5,519 bases of DNA from Pseudomonadota bacterium (GTDB lineage Bacteria; Pseudomonadota; Gammaproteobacteria; Burkholderiales; Burkholderiaceae_F). The translations under genes were made by a program, and so were the position numbers. The notes under the pieces were generated by a model. It was not told the DNA's origin, did not search any database, and worked only from the letters and a program-made list of their open reading frames with translations. The stretch lies in contig JAKANT010000150.1 of assembly GCA_021823635.1 (NCBI GenBank), positions 1 to 5,519 on the forward strand, read 5' to 3'. This document shows, in pieces, positions 5,463 to 5,519 of the stretch; position 1 is the first letter of the stretch, and every line of letters starts with the position of its first letter.

Positions 5463-5519
5463 GGGCGGACAACAAGGATCTGATCGTCGGGGTGGACATC
5501 GGCACCTCCAAGGTCGTGG
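5459..5519 (+). CDS. ftsA: Cell division protein FtsA, 3' partial (first 20 codons)
   Basis: FtsA is the actin-like ATPase that tethers FtsZ to the membrane and recruits later divisome proteins. Only 20 codons are in the window. They read KDLIVGVDIGTSKVV, the first phosphate-binding loop of the actin/Hsp70 fold as found in FtsA. The ATG overlaps the ftsQ stop by ATGA. The position directly after ftsQ is canonical. Confidence 0.95.
   Translation, partial: MRADNKDLIVGVDIGTSKVV

Overview
The window is a very GC-rich, fully coding piece of a bacterial division and cell wall (dcw) cluster, all on the + strand. The order is ftsW (5' end cut off by the window edge), murG, murC, ddl, ftsQ and the first 20 codons of ftsA. 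Gene order, GC content and protein wording point to a betaproteobacterium of the order Burkholderiales. Examples are the FtsW sequence around YLPEAHTDF and the FtsW C-terminus RGGRV, the near-canonical Burkholderiales MurC, and a MurG beginning AAGTGGHV with an LNADAAP segment. This assignment rests on remembered family sequences, not on a search.

Layout: ftsW 2-1180, murG 1177-2259, a 40-codon mini-ORF 2256-2378, murC 2375-3760, ddl 3757-4719, ftsQ 4716-5462, ftsA from 5459. Every junction is a 4-base start/stop overlap (ATGA, or GTGA before ftsQ). The window therefore reads as one polycistronic mRNA with chained translational coupling. No intergenic promoter or terminator is visible and no stretch over 300 bases lacks a gene. 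FtsW (septal glycan polymerase), MurG (lipid II synthase), MurC (UDP-MurNAc:L-Ala ligase) and Ddl (D-Ala-D-Ala ligase) make and polymerise peptidoglycan precursors. FtsQ and FtsA are divisome assembly proteins.

The unusual region is the murG/murC junction. The first 38 bases of murC occur twice (2256-2293 and 2375-2412, 36/38 identical, both differences synonymous). They are separated by 81 bases (2294-2374) packed with inverted repeats. These include a 9-bp GC-rich hairpin, a 12-bp outer stem and a 15-base exact inverted copy of murC codons 9-14. The upstream copy keeps the ATGA overlap with murG and opens a 40-codon ORF whose stop overlaps the real murC start, again as ATGA. The insertion has thus turned one coupled junction into two in series and brings its own Shine-Dalgarno for murC. 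It may be a small palindromic element that rebuilds the start of the gene it enters, a template-switch duplication, or a leader/attenuator device. The rest of the window looks like an ordinary dcw cluster, with one divergent segment in MurG.
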